The notes under the pieces are model-generated. The model made no database searches and was not told the origin of the DNA. It saw only the letters and a list, made by a program, of their open reading frames with translations. The position numbers were made by a program, and so were the translations under genes. Shown in pieces: positions 27,540 to 35,874 of a stretch of 64,000 nucleotides of DNA. The DNA lies in NCBI GenBank assembly GCA_947378305.1, contig CANCJJ010000001.1, forward strand, positions 1-64,000, given 5' to 3'. This stretch comes from Phenylobacterium aquaticum (lineage in GTDB: Bacteria > Pseudomonadota > Alphaproteobacteria > Caulobacterales > Caulobacteraceae). Position 1 is the first letter of the stretch. Each line of letters opens with the position of its first letter.

Positions 27540-28763
27540 TCACTTGGGATCGGGCAAGCCCAGAACGCGCTTGGCGATCACATTCAGATTGACCTCCGAG
27601 CTGCCGCCTTCGATGGAATTCGCCTTGGATCGCAACCAGCCCCGCGCGGCACCGATTTCCTGCCCGGAATAGCTGTCCCCGGTCCAGCCCAGACCCTGGT
27701 GGCCCATGGTCTCGATCATGAGCTCCCACCGCTCCTGGGCAAAACTCGCTGCGGCATATTTGATGATCGACGTCGCCGCCGAAGGTCCGTTGGAGGCGCG
27801 GGATTCCGCTGCCACCCGGGAAATCGTCTTGTAGAAACAGTCGAAGTCCATCTTGTTGCGGGTGATCCGGGTCCGCAAGTCGCTGTCTTCAAGCGCACCC
27901 GACGGGTCAAGGCCGAGATACCCCTTGGCAATGGTCCCCAGATCGCTGGAGGAGCCCGAGGCCCCGTCGCCAGGTCCGAATCCGCCGGAAATGTTCTGGC
28001 GCTCATATTGCAGCAGGCGTTTGGCAATTTCCCAGCCGCCATTCACCTGCCCAACCAGATTGCCCTTGGGAATCTTCACATCCGTAAAGAAGGTCTCGCA
28101 GAAGGGGCTCTCGCCTGAAATCAGGGGAATGGGCCGGGTCTCGACGCCCGGGCTGGTCATGTCGATCAGGACAAACGAAATGCCCTCATGCTTCTTGGTC
28201 GTATCCGTGCGGACAAGGCAGAAGCACCAGTCGGCCTTGTTGGCATAGGAGGTCCAGACCTTCTGGCCATTGATCAGCCAGTGATCGCCCTTGTCCTCGC
28301 ATCGGGTCTGGAGTGAGGCCAGATCGGACCCCGCTCCGGGCTCGGAATAGCCCTGGCACCAACGCGCCTCGCCGCGAATGATGGCGGGGAGGTGTTCGCG
28401 CTTCTGGTCTTCATTGGCATATTCCAGCAGGACCGGACCCAACATCCAGACCCCGAAGGAGGCCAGGGCCGGACGATATCGGCCTGCCGCCATTTCCTGT
28501 TCGAGAATTCGGACCTGATCGCGATCCAGGCCGCCGCCGCCATAGGTTGAGGGCCAGGCCGGAGCCGTCCAGCCCTGCTCGGCCATACGGCGCATCCAGA
28601 CGATTTGGGGATCTGAAGAGGTGAGGAAGCCCCGCCCACCCCAGACCGCTTCCGGGTCTGTCGCCACACTGCCATCCCGGAGCTCTGCAGGATAATTGGC
28701 CGCCAACCAGGTCCGGACTTCGTCACGGAAGCCGTCAGGTGTCATGCCGCCAAAATCCGCCAT
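27540..28763 (-). CDS. acyl-CoA dehydrogenase, large-subunit type (close paralogue of 26271-27482)
   Basis: GWTAPAWPSTYGGGGLDRDQVRILEQEM, WCQGYSEPGAGSDLASLQTR, AKRLLQYERQN, IEGGSSEVNLNVIAKRVLGLPDPK. Confidence 0.96.
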   Translation of the reverse strand: MADFGGMTPDGFRDEVRTWLAANYPAELRDGSVATDPEAVWGGRGFLTSSDPQIVWMRRMAEQGWTAPAWPSTYGGGGLDRDQVRILEQEMAAGRYRPALASFGVWMLGPVLLEYANEDQKREHLPAIIRGEARWCQGYSEPGAGSDLASLQTRCEDKGDHWLINGQKVWTSYANKADWCFCLVRTDTTKKHEGISFVLIDMTSPGVETRPIPLISGESPFCETFFTDVKIPKGNLVGQVNGGWEIAKRLLQYERQNISGGFGPGDGASGSSSDLGTIAKGYLGLDPSGALEDSDLRTRITRNKMDFDCFYKTISRVAAESRASNGPSAATSIIKYAAASFAQERWELMIETMGHQGLGWTGDSYSGQEIGAARGWLRSKANSIEGGSSEVNLNVIAKRVLGLPDPK

Positions 28764-28830
28764 AAGGCCCTCCGCCCCGATCTGCTCTTACCCTCGCACC
28801 TTAACGCCGGGATGGCGCGGAGCAAGTCAT

Positions 28831-28846
28831 TCGAACACGTGTTTGA
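28831..28846. promoter_or_regulatory. palindrome TCGAACACGTGTTTGA between acyl-CoA dehydrogenase cluster and MprF-like gene; candidate operator
   Basis: Perfect 10-bp core AACACGTGTT with near-symmetric flanks in a divergent intergenic region. Confidence 0.5.
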
Positions 28847-28928
28847 CTCTTCACGGCCAAAGCTGGTCGTTTCCGGGGTCCTACCTATGTTATAGACTGC
28901 AGGGCTTCGGTAGACTTCAGGACAAGTT

Positions 28929-30587
28929 ATGCGCTTTTGGCGTGAAATCCGGCCCGCACTCCTGGCAACGGCCCCGCCGGTATTCGCCCTCCTGACCCTG
29001 GCTGCGGGGGTCATGCTGATGGCGTCCGGGGCCACGCCCTCGGTTCCCGAGCGGTTCATGGCCCTCTATGAGCATACGCCAATCCTGGAGATTGAGCTCA
29101 GCCACTTTCTCTCCAGCATACTGGGTCTGGCCCTGGTCTTGTTTGCCTTTGGGCTTCGCGCCCGCCTGGATGCCGCCTGGACGGCCAGTGTGGCAACCCT
29201 GGCCGTGACTTCGATCCTAGCCATGACCAAGGGGTTTATCTGGGAAGAATCCCTGACCCTGGCCGCCCTGGCCCTGGCCCTCTTGCCCTTCCGGGCAGCC
29301 TTTCACCGGCGTGCGCGTCTGACCCAGATGGAGGTGACCCCTGGCTGGCTAATGTCTACGGCCGCCGCCCTGATCGGGGCCGGACTGCTTGGCCTCTGGT
29401 TCTTCCAGCATGCGGATTACGACGCCCAGCCTTTCTGGAAAACTATGGTGGACCGCGATGCCGCCCGCTCGATCCGCGCCTGGGCTGGCACAGCCACGAC
29501 CTTCTTTGCCTTCGGTGTCTGGCGGCTCTGGGCCACGGCAGCGACGCCCAAGGTCATTGCCCAGGACGATACGGATTTTGAAAAGGTCCGCGCCATATTG
29601 GCGGTGGCCGAGGTCGGCGAGCCCGCCTCCAACCTGGCCCTGCTGGGCGACAAGCGGTTCCTGTTCAGCCCCTCGGGCGAAAGCTTCCTCATGTTCGGCG
29701 TGCGCGGGCGCTCCTGGATCACCCTGGGCGCTCCGGTCGGGCGACGGGACGAGCGAATGGAATTGCTCTGGCGGTTCCGGGAACTGGCGGATTCCCACGC
29801 TGCCCGGGCGGGCGTTTATGCCATAGGCCCTGACGACCTGCCCGATGTGGTCGAGCTGGGCTTTTCCATCCAAAAGATAGGTGAAAACGCCCTCGTCCCC
29901 CTGGAAACCTTCAGTGTGCAGGGGCGCAAGCGGGGGAACCTGCGTCGGGCCTGGCGCAAGGCCTGCGAGGACGGGGCCAGTTTCGAGGTCATTGCCCCAT
30001 CTGAGGTCGCAGCCCATCTGGAGGCGCTGAAATGGGTGTCGGACTCCTGGCTTGAGCACCATTCCGGAGGGGAAAAATCCTTTTCCCTGGGCGGATTTCA
30101 ACCCGACTATCTGTGCGAGTTTCCCGTGGCCCTCATTCGGTTCGAGGGGCAGATTGTGGCCTTCACCAATCTATGGACCACCGCCAGCAAGGCCGCCTTC
30201 TCCATGGACCTGATGCGCTATTCCGACACAGCGCCCAAGAACATCATGGACTATTTGTTCATTGAACTTCTCGAATGGGGCCGGGCCCAGGGATATGAGT
30301 CCTTTGACTTCGGCATGGCCCCCCTGGCCGGGCTTGAGGATCGCCCCCTGGCCCCCATGATGTCGCGGGTTGGGCGTCTGTTTTTCGACCGGGCCGAGAG
30401 CTTCTACAACTTCCAGGGCGTGCGGAAATTCAAGGACAAGTACGACCCGAACTGGCAGCCACGCTATCTGGCCGCCCCGGCCAAATGGACCATTCCCCTG
30501 CTGTTGGCCGATGTTGGGCTCTTGTCATCAGGCGGCGTGGCGGGCCTGACCCGCAGAGGTCGCCGCGACGAGCCGACGGAAACCTAA
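28929..30587 (+). CDS. MprF-like DUF2156/phosphatidylglycerol lysyltransferase domain membrane protein
   Basis: Multiple N-terminal TMs; FLFSPSGESFLMFGVRGRSWITLGAPVGRRDERMELLWRFRELAD, WVSDSWLEHHSGGEKSFSLGGF, MDYLFIELLEWGRAQGYESFDFGMAPLAGLEDRPLAPM. Confidence 0.9.
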   Translation: MRFWREIRPALLATAPPVFALLTLAAGVMLMASGATPSVPERFMALYEHTPILEIELSHFLSSILGLALVLFAFGLRARLDAAWTASVATLAVTSILAMTKGFIWEESLTLAALALALLPFRAAFHRRARLTQMEVTPGWLMSTAAALIGAGLLGLWFFQHADYDAQPFWKTMVDRDAARSIRAWAGTATTFFAFGVWRLWATAATPKVIAQDDTDFEKVRAILAVAEVGEPASNLALLGDKRFLFSPSGESFLMFGVRGRSWITLGAPVGRRDERMELLWRFRELADSHAARAGVYAIGPDDLPDVVELGFSIQKIGENALVPLETFSVQGRKRGNLRRAWRKACEDGASFEVIAPSEVAAHLEALKWVSDSWLEHHSGGEKSFSLGGFQPDYLCEFPVALIRFEGQIVAFTNLWTTASKAAFSMDLMRYSDTAPKNIMDYLFIELLEWGRAQGYESFDFGMAPLAGLEDRPLAPMMSRVGRLFFDRAESFYNFQGVRKFKDKYDPNWQPRYLAAPAKWTIPLLLADVGLLSSGGVAGLTRRGRRDEPTET

Positions 30588-30793
30588 CGCCCCGTCTTGA
30601 CCCCCAGCAGATTGACCAGGTGGACCACCATAACCAGAAGGCCAAGGGCCGCTGAGGCCATCAGGGGTCGCCAGGGCATGAGGCGGGGTCCCTTCGCAAA
30701 ATCCGGCGGCTGAGCCCCGCGCCATCCACAAAAGATGCCGCCAGCGGCAAACAGGGCGATCAGGACAAGGGTCTGCATCAGGCTCAGGGGCAT
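30584..30793 (-). CDS. small two-TM membrane protein, function unknown
   Basis: MPLSLMQTLVLIALFAAGGIFCGWRGAQPPDFAKGPRLMPWRPLMASAALGLLVMVVHLVNLLGVKTGR; stop overlaps the convergent MprF-like stop. Confidence 0.65.
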   Translation of the reverse strand: MPLSLMQTLVLIALFAAGGIFCGWRGAQPPDFAKGPRLMPWRPLMASAALGLLVMVVHLVNLLGVKTGR

Positions 30794-30882
30794 GGCCCTC
30801 TCGCTAACCTAGGTGACTTCTCGCCGCAAAGCCTATCGCGGGTCGGGGGCGATATTCATCCACAGTCACGGCCTTGACCTGC

Positions 30883-30908
30883 GACTCAAAGGTTAACGTC
30901 GCGTTTAC
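30883..30908 (+). promoter_or_regulatory. GANTC site plus CtrA-like TTAA-N7-TTTAC element upstream of PodJ-like gene
   Basis: GACTC at 30883-30887; TTAACGTCGCGTTTAC (TTAA 30893-30896, TTTA 30904-30907), about 60-80 bp upstream of ATG 30964. Confidence 0.45.
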
Positions 30909-30963
30909 ACTCATACCCCGGGTGGTTAGGGTTGTTCCAATCAGCTGGAACAGAGAGATTCGT

Positions 30964-32958
30964 ATGTCCTCAAGGACGCCCTGGAGCGTCAAGGGAATCG
31001 ATCCAAAAGCCCGGGAGGTCGCAAAGGACCTGGCCCGTCGGTCTGACATGACCCTGGGCACCTGGCTGAACGCCCGTATTTTCGAAGAACAGGCCCCCCA
31101 GCCCAGTCGCGCCGATGATGACCTGCCTGACCTGAATCAAACCCTGGACCAGCTTGGCCGCCGACTTGACCTTGCAGAAGCTGCCCTGCAGGTGCCCGTC
31201 CCTGAGGCCCTGATCTCCAGTCTCCAGCACCTGGAATCCAAGATTGAGGACCTTGCGGCCCGGATTGCCCGGTCAGAGCAGGGGTCAGCGCGCAGGGTCA
31301 GTGCCCTGGGCCGGGAGGTTCTCACCCTGGCAGAGGCCTTGACCCACCGGGTCAGTCAGGCGGAGGCGCGAAATTCGGAAGCGATTGGGCGCGTGAGCCA
31401 GGACCTGGTGCGCATGAATCAGGGCTTTGAATCCCGCCTCTCCCTCAATTCAGCGGCGCAAGCCGATGCCATGGCGCGCCTGGGTGGCGAGATTGCCCTC
31501 ATGCGCGACCGCCTTGCCGCGCGCATGGCCGATCCGGAGCGCAAGCCCGCCCTGGGGGCGAATTTGACTCCTTCATCGACATCGCCGTCGCCAGATGCCC
31601 CGCTGGACGACCCCTTAAGGGACCGGATACGCCAGAGCGAGGGTCGGACGGCGCTTCTGTTGGAACAGGCCCGCGCCCAGATCGAGGCCCACCGCGCCCA
31701 GAAGGATAGGTCTGGATCGGGGTCCACCAGCGACCTCATGCCTCCTGTTGCCGACCCTTCCGGCGATGACCTGTTTGATGAGCAGCTATTTCAACCCCTG
31801 CCCGTTCCGGACGCCCGGCCCATTCTTGATACACGACCGGTCTTTTCCCCTCAGGCCCGGACGGTCGGACCCTTTGGGCGTAGTTTCAGCCTGTCGGGGG
31901 CTCAGGGAGAGATGAGCCTGGTCCCGACCGGGCCTGTCCTGGTCTCCAGCCGTGATCCTGCTGCGGAAGAGGGGCAGGACCTGGAATATCCGATGGAGGC
32001 CCCGGCCCTGGCCGCCCGGTCCCGACCGACCAACTGGACCTTGCGGCTCGTCGCGACAACCTCGCTCATTGCCCTTAGCCTGGCAGGCCTTGGACTGCTG
32101 CAACAGGCACCGGGCGGCGCGAGTTTGCCCAGGTCCGGCCCTCCCGCCAAGGTCGTCTCCAAGACCCTGCCGCCGGCGGTACAGCCCCGACTTGCTGTCG
32201 CCCTGACCCCTGCGGTCACCGCTCCCGCTGCGACATCCGCCCTCCCGGACCTGTCCACACGGTTCGATCAGGCCAGAAGAGATTTGGCCGCAAACCGGCC
32301 CGGGGCCCTGGCCGATCTACAGGGGCTGGCCAATCTGGGTTTTCCGCCTGCCCGGGCCTTGCTGATCGATGTCTATGACAAGGGACAGGGTAATATTGCC
32401 CGCGATCCGGCCGCCGCGAGGGTCTGGATGCAGCGTGGCGCTGAAGCCGGCGACCGGCTGGCCATGCATCGTCTGGCCTTGACCCTTGCTCAGGGGACCG
32501 CTGGCCCCAAGGACCCGGTCACGGCCAGTCGCTGGTTTCGCAAGGCCGCAGATCTGGGTCTGGTGGACAGTCAGTTCAATATGGGCGTGATCTATGAGCG
32601 GGGCCTGGGTGTCGAACGCGATCTGACCCAGGCCTATAACTGGTATGTCATCGCCGCGCGGGCGGGCGATGGGGAGGCCCGGAAAAGTGCCGATCGCCTG
32701 CGCGAGCAAGTCCCGCTCGAAGCGCGCCTGGCAGCAGGCGGGTCTGACTCAACGGCGACGAGCCCCCAGGATAGCGCCGACATCAAGCAGGCCCAGCGGG
32801 TCCTTTACCGGCTAGGCTATTATCGCGGGACCACGGACGGCCTTGCCAGCGCGGCCTTCAAACAGGCCCTGAGTGCCTATCAGCGCGAGCACAACCTGAC
32901 GGTGACCGGTGGCCTGGATCCCCTGACAACCCAGCGCCTTGCCGTCCTGGCGCAATAG
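30964..32958 (+). CDS. PodJ-like localization factor: N-terminal coiled-coil, single TM, Sel1 repeats, C-terminal peptidoglycan-binding domain
   Basis: PWSVKGIDPKAREVAKDLARRSDMTLGTWLNARIFEE; TM LRLVATTSLIALSLAGLGLL; Sel1 repeats; IKQAQRVLYRLGYYRGTTDGLASAAFKQALSAYQREHNL. Start at ATG 30964 inside ORF 30874. Confidence 0.85.
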   Translation: MSSRTPWSVKGIDPKAREVAKDLARRSDMTLGTWLNARIFEEQAPQPSRADDDLPDLNQTLDQLGRRLDLAEAALQVPVPEALISSLQHLESKIEDLAARIARSEQGSARRVSALGREVLTLAEALTHRVSQAEARNSEAIGRVSQDLVRMNQGFESRLSLNSAAQADAMARLGGEIALMRDRLAARMADPERKPALGANLTPSSTSPSPDAPLDDPLRDRIRQSEGRTALLLEQARAQIEAHRAQKDRSGSGSTSDLMPPVADPSGDDLFDEQLFQPLPVPDARPILDTRPVFSPQARTVGPFGRSFSLSGAQGEMSLVPTGPVLVSSRDPAAEEGQDLEYPMEAPALAARSRPTNWTLRLVATTSLIALSLAGLGLLQQAPGGASLPRSGPPAKVVSKTLPPAVQPRLAVALTPAVTAPAATSALPDLSTRFDQARRDLAANRPGALADLQGLANLGFPPARALLIDVYDKGQGNIARDPAAARVWMQRGAEAGDRLAMHRLALTLAQGTAGPKDPVTASRWFRKAADLGLVDSQFNMGVIYERGLGVERDLTQAYNWYVIAARAGDGEARKSADRLREQVPLEARLAAGGSDSTATSPQDSADIKQAQRVLYRLGYYRGTTDGLASAAFKQALSAYQREHNLTVTGGLDPLTTQRLAVLAQ

Positions 32959-33072
32959 TCTTCGGGCACCCGGGATGGGTCCGCATGGCCAAATCTTTAG
33001 ACGGGATAAACCAGTCTTGGCCCAATCTGGTGGTCCGGGCCGGTTCTGGCCCCGGGTGAGGGACCGGATCGT

Positions 33073-33996
33073 TTGAATATCTATCTGCCGATAGCCGAGA
33101 TTTCGGTGAATGCGCCGCTCCTGATTGCGCTAGGCGCGGCTGTCGGCTTCATTTCCGGCATGTTCGGGATTGGTGGCGGGTTTCTCATGACCCCGGTCCT
33201 GGTATTCTTCGGAATTCCCCCCGCAATTGCCGTGGCCAGCCTGGCCAGCCATGTCGCGGCCTCCTCAACCTCCAGTGTCATCTCCTACACCCGGGCCAGG
33301 GCCGTCGATTTCAAGATGGGCGGCATACTCGCAGGCGGCGGGGCCTTGGGCTCCCTGATCGGGGTTGAGGTCTTTCGCTGGCTGAGGGTCATGGGCCAGG
33401 TCGATGTGGTGGTGTCCCTGGCCTATCTGATCTTTCTGGGGGCCATTGGCGGACTCATGCTGGTGGAATCCGTCGGGGCCATTCGCCGGGCGCGTCAGGG
33501 GGGGCCGCCCCGTCCCGCCGCAGATCGCCGCCCCATCTGGCTCTATGGCCTGCCCTTCAAGGTCCGCTTTAGTCGTTCCAAGCTCTATATCAGCGTCATT
33601 CCCCCCGTGATTCTGGGGATTTTTGTCGGCATGCTTTCGGCGATCATGGGGGTGGGTGGCGGGTTCATCCTTGTGCCGGCCATGATCTATCTTCTGCGCA
33701 TGCCCGCCAGTGTCGTCGTCGGCACCAGCCTGTTTCAGATCATCATCACCACCACCCTGACCAGTGTGCTTCAGGCCGGGCGCAACCAGACGGTCGATAT
33801 TGTGCTGGCCACCCTCTTGCTGATCGGCGGCGTCATGGGGGCCCAGCTCGGCGCACGGGCCTCCTCCCGGTTCCGGGCCGAGGAGCTTCGCGCCCTCCTG
33901 GCCCTCATCGTGCTGGCCGTGGGCCTTCGCATGGGTCTTGGCCTGTTTCTGACGCCGGAGGATCCCTTCGTCCTCATGAGCGGGATTGGCGGATGA
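33073..33996 (+). CDS. TauE/SafE-family sulfite exporter-like permease
   Basis: GFISGMFGIGGGFLMTPVLVFFGIPPAIAVASLASHV and second half MLSAIMGVGGGFILVPAMIYLLRMPASVVVGTSLFQI. Confidence 0.93.
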   Translation: MNIYLPIAEISVNAPLLIALGAAVGFISGMFGIGGGFLMTPVLVFFGIPPAIAVASLASHVAASSTSSVISYTRARAVDFKMGGILAGGGALGSLIGVEVFRWLRVMGQVDVVVSLAYLIFLGAIGGLMLVESVGAIRRARQGGPPRPAADRRPIWLYGLPFKVRFSRSKLYISVIPPVILGIFVGMLSAIMGVGGGFILVPAMIYLLRMPASVVVGTSLFQIIITTTLTSVLQAGRNQTVDIVLATLLLIGGVMGAQLGARASSRFRAEELRALLALIVLAVGLRMGLGLFLTPEDPFVLMSGIGG

Positions 33997-34718
33997 TGGC
34001 CCCCCTCCCGCCCCCGTCGGTCCCGGCTGAGGTCTCTGCGGCCCTGACCACCCCGCGGGTCCAGGTCACCTCCGGCTTTCAGGGGGCGAGGATTGTCCTT
34101 TATGGCGCAGTGATCGATCCCCGCGCCTGTCCCTGTGATGTCGTGGTTCTGGTTCGAGGCCCTGAGCAGTCCGTGCGCATTGCCCGCAAGATTCGCGTGG
34201 CCGGGCTCTGGCTGAACTCACGCCCGGTGGAATTTCGCGGGGCCCCCGGCTTCTACATGGCGGCCTCGACCCGACCCTTGAAGACCATTGCCAGTCCTGC
34301 GGTTCTCAGTCAGCGCGGGGCCGGGCTTGAGCACCTGCCCATTCGCAGCACGGGCACCCCGGGCCTTGAGGTCTCGGACCAGGCGGAATGGCGAGCGGCC
34401 ATTGTCCGGCTCAAAACCCAGGCGAAACTCTACAATGCCGATCCCGAGGGCGTGACCTTTGTGGATCAGGGGCTGTTCAAGTCAGAGATCAACCTGCCGA
34501 CCGCAGCCCCCATTGGTCGCTACCGGGCGGAGATCATGCTCTTCCGTCAGGGTCAGGCGGTGGCCACCCGGTCCCGAGACTTCACCGTCGAAAAGGTGGG
34601 TTTCGAGCGGCTGATTTACCTTTTTGCCCACGGCGCACCTTGGGTTTATGGTCTAGTCTCGGTTGCCATTGCGCTCGGGGCGGGTTGGGTGGCATCGACA
34701 ATCTTCAGGAGGGTTTAG
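33993..34718 (+). CDS. TIGR02186-like protein, usually linked to TauE-type exporters
   Basis: VTSGFQGARIVLYGAVIDPRACPCDVVVLVRGPEQSVRIARKIRVAGLWLNSRPVEFRGAPGFYMAASTRPL, C-terminal TM; ATGA overlap with the TauE gene. Confidence 0.8.
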   Translation: MMAPLPPPSVPAEVSAALTTPRVQVTSGFQGARIVLYGAVIDPRACPCDVVVLVRGPEQSVRIARKIRVAGLWLNSRPVEFRGAPGFYMAASTRPLKTIASPAVLSQRGAGLEHLPIRSTGTPGLEVSDQAEWRAAIVRLKTQAKLYNADPEGVTFVDQGLFKSEINLPTAAPIGRYRAEIMLFRQGQAVATRSRDFTVEKVGFERLIYLFAHGAPWVYGLVSVAIALGAGWVASTIFRRV

Positions 34719-35158
34719 TGTCTGAACCTGTGCCAAGATCCATCTGGGCGCTCGCCCTGATCGGTATGCTCGGATTTCCGATTTCGGCAGCCCTGTTTGT
34801 CTACGGGCCAGCCCCCTATGCAGAGCGGGGCCTGCACTTCCTTCTGGCCTGGTCTGCGGTGATGATGGGCTTTCTGGGCGGCGTCCGATGGAGCCTCGAA
34901 AGCAGCAGGGCCATTCCGCGGGCCCTCCGCCTGGGTGTCGCCATCCTGCCGCCGCTGGTTGGATGCGGCCTGCTCTTGGCCCGGGATTTTCTGGAACTTG
35001 ACTGGTCCCTTGGCGGCTATCTTGCGGCCTTTCTGGTGGCCTGGCTGTTTGATCAGGTCCCGGAAACCCCCTCCCGGTTTCCGCGCCTCATGACGATCCT
35101 GACCTTCATGGCCTGTATTGGCCTGGCCATGGCTCTGGAAAAAGCCTTGCGGATGTAA
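34718..35158 (+). CDS. DUF3429-like membrane protein
   Basis: GTG start overlapping upstream TAG (TAGTG); IWALALIGMLGFPISAALFVYGP...LLAWSAVMMGFLGGVRWSLE. Confidence 0.75.
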   Translation: MSEPVPRSIWALALIGMLGFPISAALFVYGPAPYAERGLHFLLAWSAVMMGFLGGVRWSLESSRAIPRALRLGVAILPPLVGCGLLLARDFLELDWSLGGYLAAFLVAWLFDQVPETPSRFPRLMTILTFMACIGLAMALEKALRM

Positions 35159-35163
35159 CCGGC

Positions 35164-35874
35164 TCAGTCGGGACAGAGGGACCGTCGTCCTACCGCATGG
35201 ACCCGCTGGGTGCCCAGAACCCCGGCCAGGGGCGGGGTCGCAAACAGGCCCTCAAAGGCAGGGTCGAGGAGATTCAAACCCCCGGCATAGGCCCCGAAGG
35301 CGGGCAGGATCAGTCTCAGGCCATCTGTGGCAAAGCATCGGCGTCGCACCTGGCCACGCGGTCCGGAAATGCGGGCGCAGGGGTGCAAATGGCCCGAAAC
35401 CTCGCCCGGCCTCGGTCCCGCTTCGGGCTCATGGCGCAGGGTCAGCCCCGCTAGCGAGAGGTCCGCAACCACCTCACCCGGGGCCAGGCGCGGTCCGTCC
35501 TCATCATGATTGCCCGTGACCCAGACCAGGGTTCGACCCTGGGCGAGGGCGGCCAGGTCCCGGGCATCCTCGGGTGCCAACCGGGCCTCGGCCTGATCAT
35601 CATGGAAACTGTCCCCCAGCAGGATCAGCGTCTTCGGTCCCCGTCGCGCCACCTCCGCCGATAGTCGCGCCAGGGTCTCGCGGGTATCATAGGGCGGCAG
35701 CAGCTGCCCCCGCCGGGCATAGGCCGATCCCTTCTCCAGGTGCAGGTCGCCAACAACCAGGGCGGAGTCCCCCGGCATCCAGAGGGCACCAGACAGGCAA
35801 AGAGTCACCGGGCTTCCCGACAGCTCCACATCCAGTCCGCCGCAGGGTGAGGCTGTCCAGGCTGGAGACGTCAT
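35164..35874 (-). CDS. pdeM: ligase-associated DNA damage response metallophosphoesterase (PdeM-like)
   Basis: LVVGDLHLEKGSAYARRGQLLPPYDTRETLARL, LGDSFHD, VTGNHDE, HEPEAGPRPGEVSGHLHPCARI. Confidence 0.9.
   Translation of the reverse strand: MTSPAWTASPCGGLDVELSGSPVTLCLSGALWMPGDSALVVGDLHLEKGSAYARRGQLLPPYDTRETLARLSAEVARRGPKTLILLGDSFHDDQAEARLAPEDARDLAALAQGRTLVWVTGNHDEDGPRLAPGEVVADLSLAGLTLRHEPEAGPRPGEVSGHLHPCARISGPRGQVRRRCFATDGLRLILPAFGAYAGGLNLLDPAFEGLFATPPLAGVLGTQRVHAVGRRSLCPD

Noticed and set aside
24982-28118. Long plus-strand ORFs (513 aa and 563 aa) opposite the acyl-CoA dehydrogenase genes
   Set aside because: They show similar repeated antisense peptides because the sense genes are paralogues, not because of real repeats in a second coding layer.
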